Shown: positions 5,121 through 5,262 of the stretch, one piece after another
Numbering within the stretch: position 1 is the stretch's first letter
Layout: every line of letters begins with the position of its first letter
Source: an uncultured Rhizobiaceae group bacterium
Lineage (GTDB): Bacteria > Pseudomonadota > Alphaproteobacteria > Rhizobiales > Rhizobiaceae
Length of the DNA stretch: 5,262 bases
Assembly (NCBI GenBank): GCA_905479965.1
Contig: CAJQOR010000392.1
Coordinates: forward strand, 1-5,262
Direction of reading: 5' to 3'
Notes under the pieces: generated by a model
What the model saw: only the letters and a program-made list of their open reading frames with translations
Told to the model about the DNA's origin: nothing
The model's database searches: none
Made by a program: the position numbers and the translations under genes

Positions 5121-5262
5121 CTAAATGTTCCAAACAAAACCTGTTGCCTCTTCTGAAACTGTCCAGAGCTTGCTCATGACAGCTTTATCATATGCGTATG
5201 ATTCTAGCTTGCCTTCGCCAACAGGCCCACCTGTTTCCATGCGCCCTGTGGGACCATAAAAC
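5121..5262 (-). CDS. SDR-family oxidoreductase, C-terminus only
   Basis: Partial gene entering from the right edge; 46 codons and the TAG stop are present. The reverse strand reads FYGPTGRMETGGPVGEGKLE and ends KLWTVSEEATGFVWNI. The YGPxG...GPVG...A.D...LW..SEE.TG pattern is typical of the C-terminus of retinol-dehydrogenase/WWOX-like short-chain dehydrogenases, where the last helix and the xLWxxSExxTG segment follow the substrate loop. The Rossmann motif and the YxxxK catalytic site lie outside the window, so the substrate is unknown. It is convergent with the symporter gene and shares its terminator. It is not the same gene as the left-edge SDR, which faces off the other end. Confidence 0.75.
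   Translation of the reverse strand, partial: FYGPTGRMETGGPVGEGKLESYAYDKAVMSKLWTVSEEATGFVWNI

Noticed and set aside
1..5262. RNA genes, CRISPR arrays, insertion-sequence ends, toxin-antitoxin or defence genes
   Set aside because: No cloverleaf, repeat-spacer pattern, transposase motif or small two-gene toxin module could be seen on either strand.

Overview
The window reads as chromosomal DNA of an alphaproteobacterium, probably an AT-leaning, perhaps marine member of the Hyphomicrobiales. This is inferred from protein flavour: an SbmA/BacA peptide transporter, a 3-hydroxybutyrate-dehydrogenase-like SDR N-terminus, an alphaproteobacterial-style polysaccharide deacetylase and an AGCS symporter with a cleavable-looking leader. 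No rRNA, tRNA, CRISPR array, insertion sequence or phage gene is visible, so this looks like ordinary housekeeping and envelope/transport DNA rather than a mobile island.

Layout. Bases 1-49 hold the first 16 codons of a minus-strand short-chain dehydrogenase. A 252-bp divergent intergenic region follows, with a plausible promoter and two AAAGCTTT palindromes. It leads into sbmA (302-1543, +), which starts with TTG. sbmA converges with a secreted or lipid-anchored polysaccharide deacetylase (1562-2560, -). Only 18 bp separate the two stops, and a GC-rich hairpin that could terminate sbmA lies inside the 3' end of the deacetylase gene. A 454-bp divergent intergenic region (2561-3014) carries several palindromes, one of which is a clean operator-like repeat. 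Next comes a two-gene plus-strand operon: a universal stress protein (3015-3452) and a sodium:alanine/glycine symporter (3464-5017). It ends in a strong, probably bidirectional terminator (5047-5074). The right edge (5121-5262, -) is the C-terminus of a second, different SDR-type oxidoreductase.

How the genes may work together. SbmA imports peptides and related compounds across the inner membrane, and the deacetylase acts outside the cytoplasm on acetylated glycans, so the left half concerns the cell envelope. In the right half, a Usp gene sits 11 bp upstream of a Na+-coupled amino-acid transporter, whose ribosome-binding site overlaps the usp stop codon. This suggests co-expression and possibly regulation of the transporter by the Usp. 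The Usp nucleotide-binding motif is degenerate. I found no convincing wholly new system. The points most worth checking are the usp start region (a three-codon minigene and an in-frame 27-residue extension), the altered metal/catalytic motif of the deacetylase, and the palindromes in both intergenic regions.
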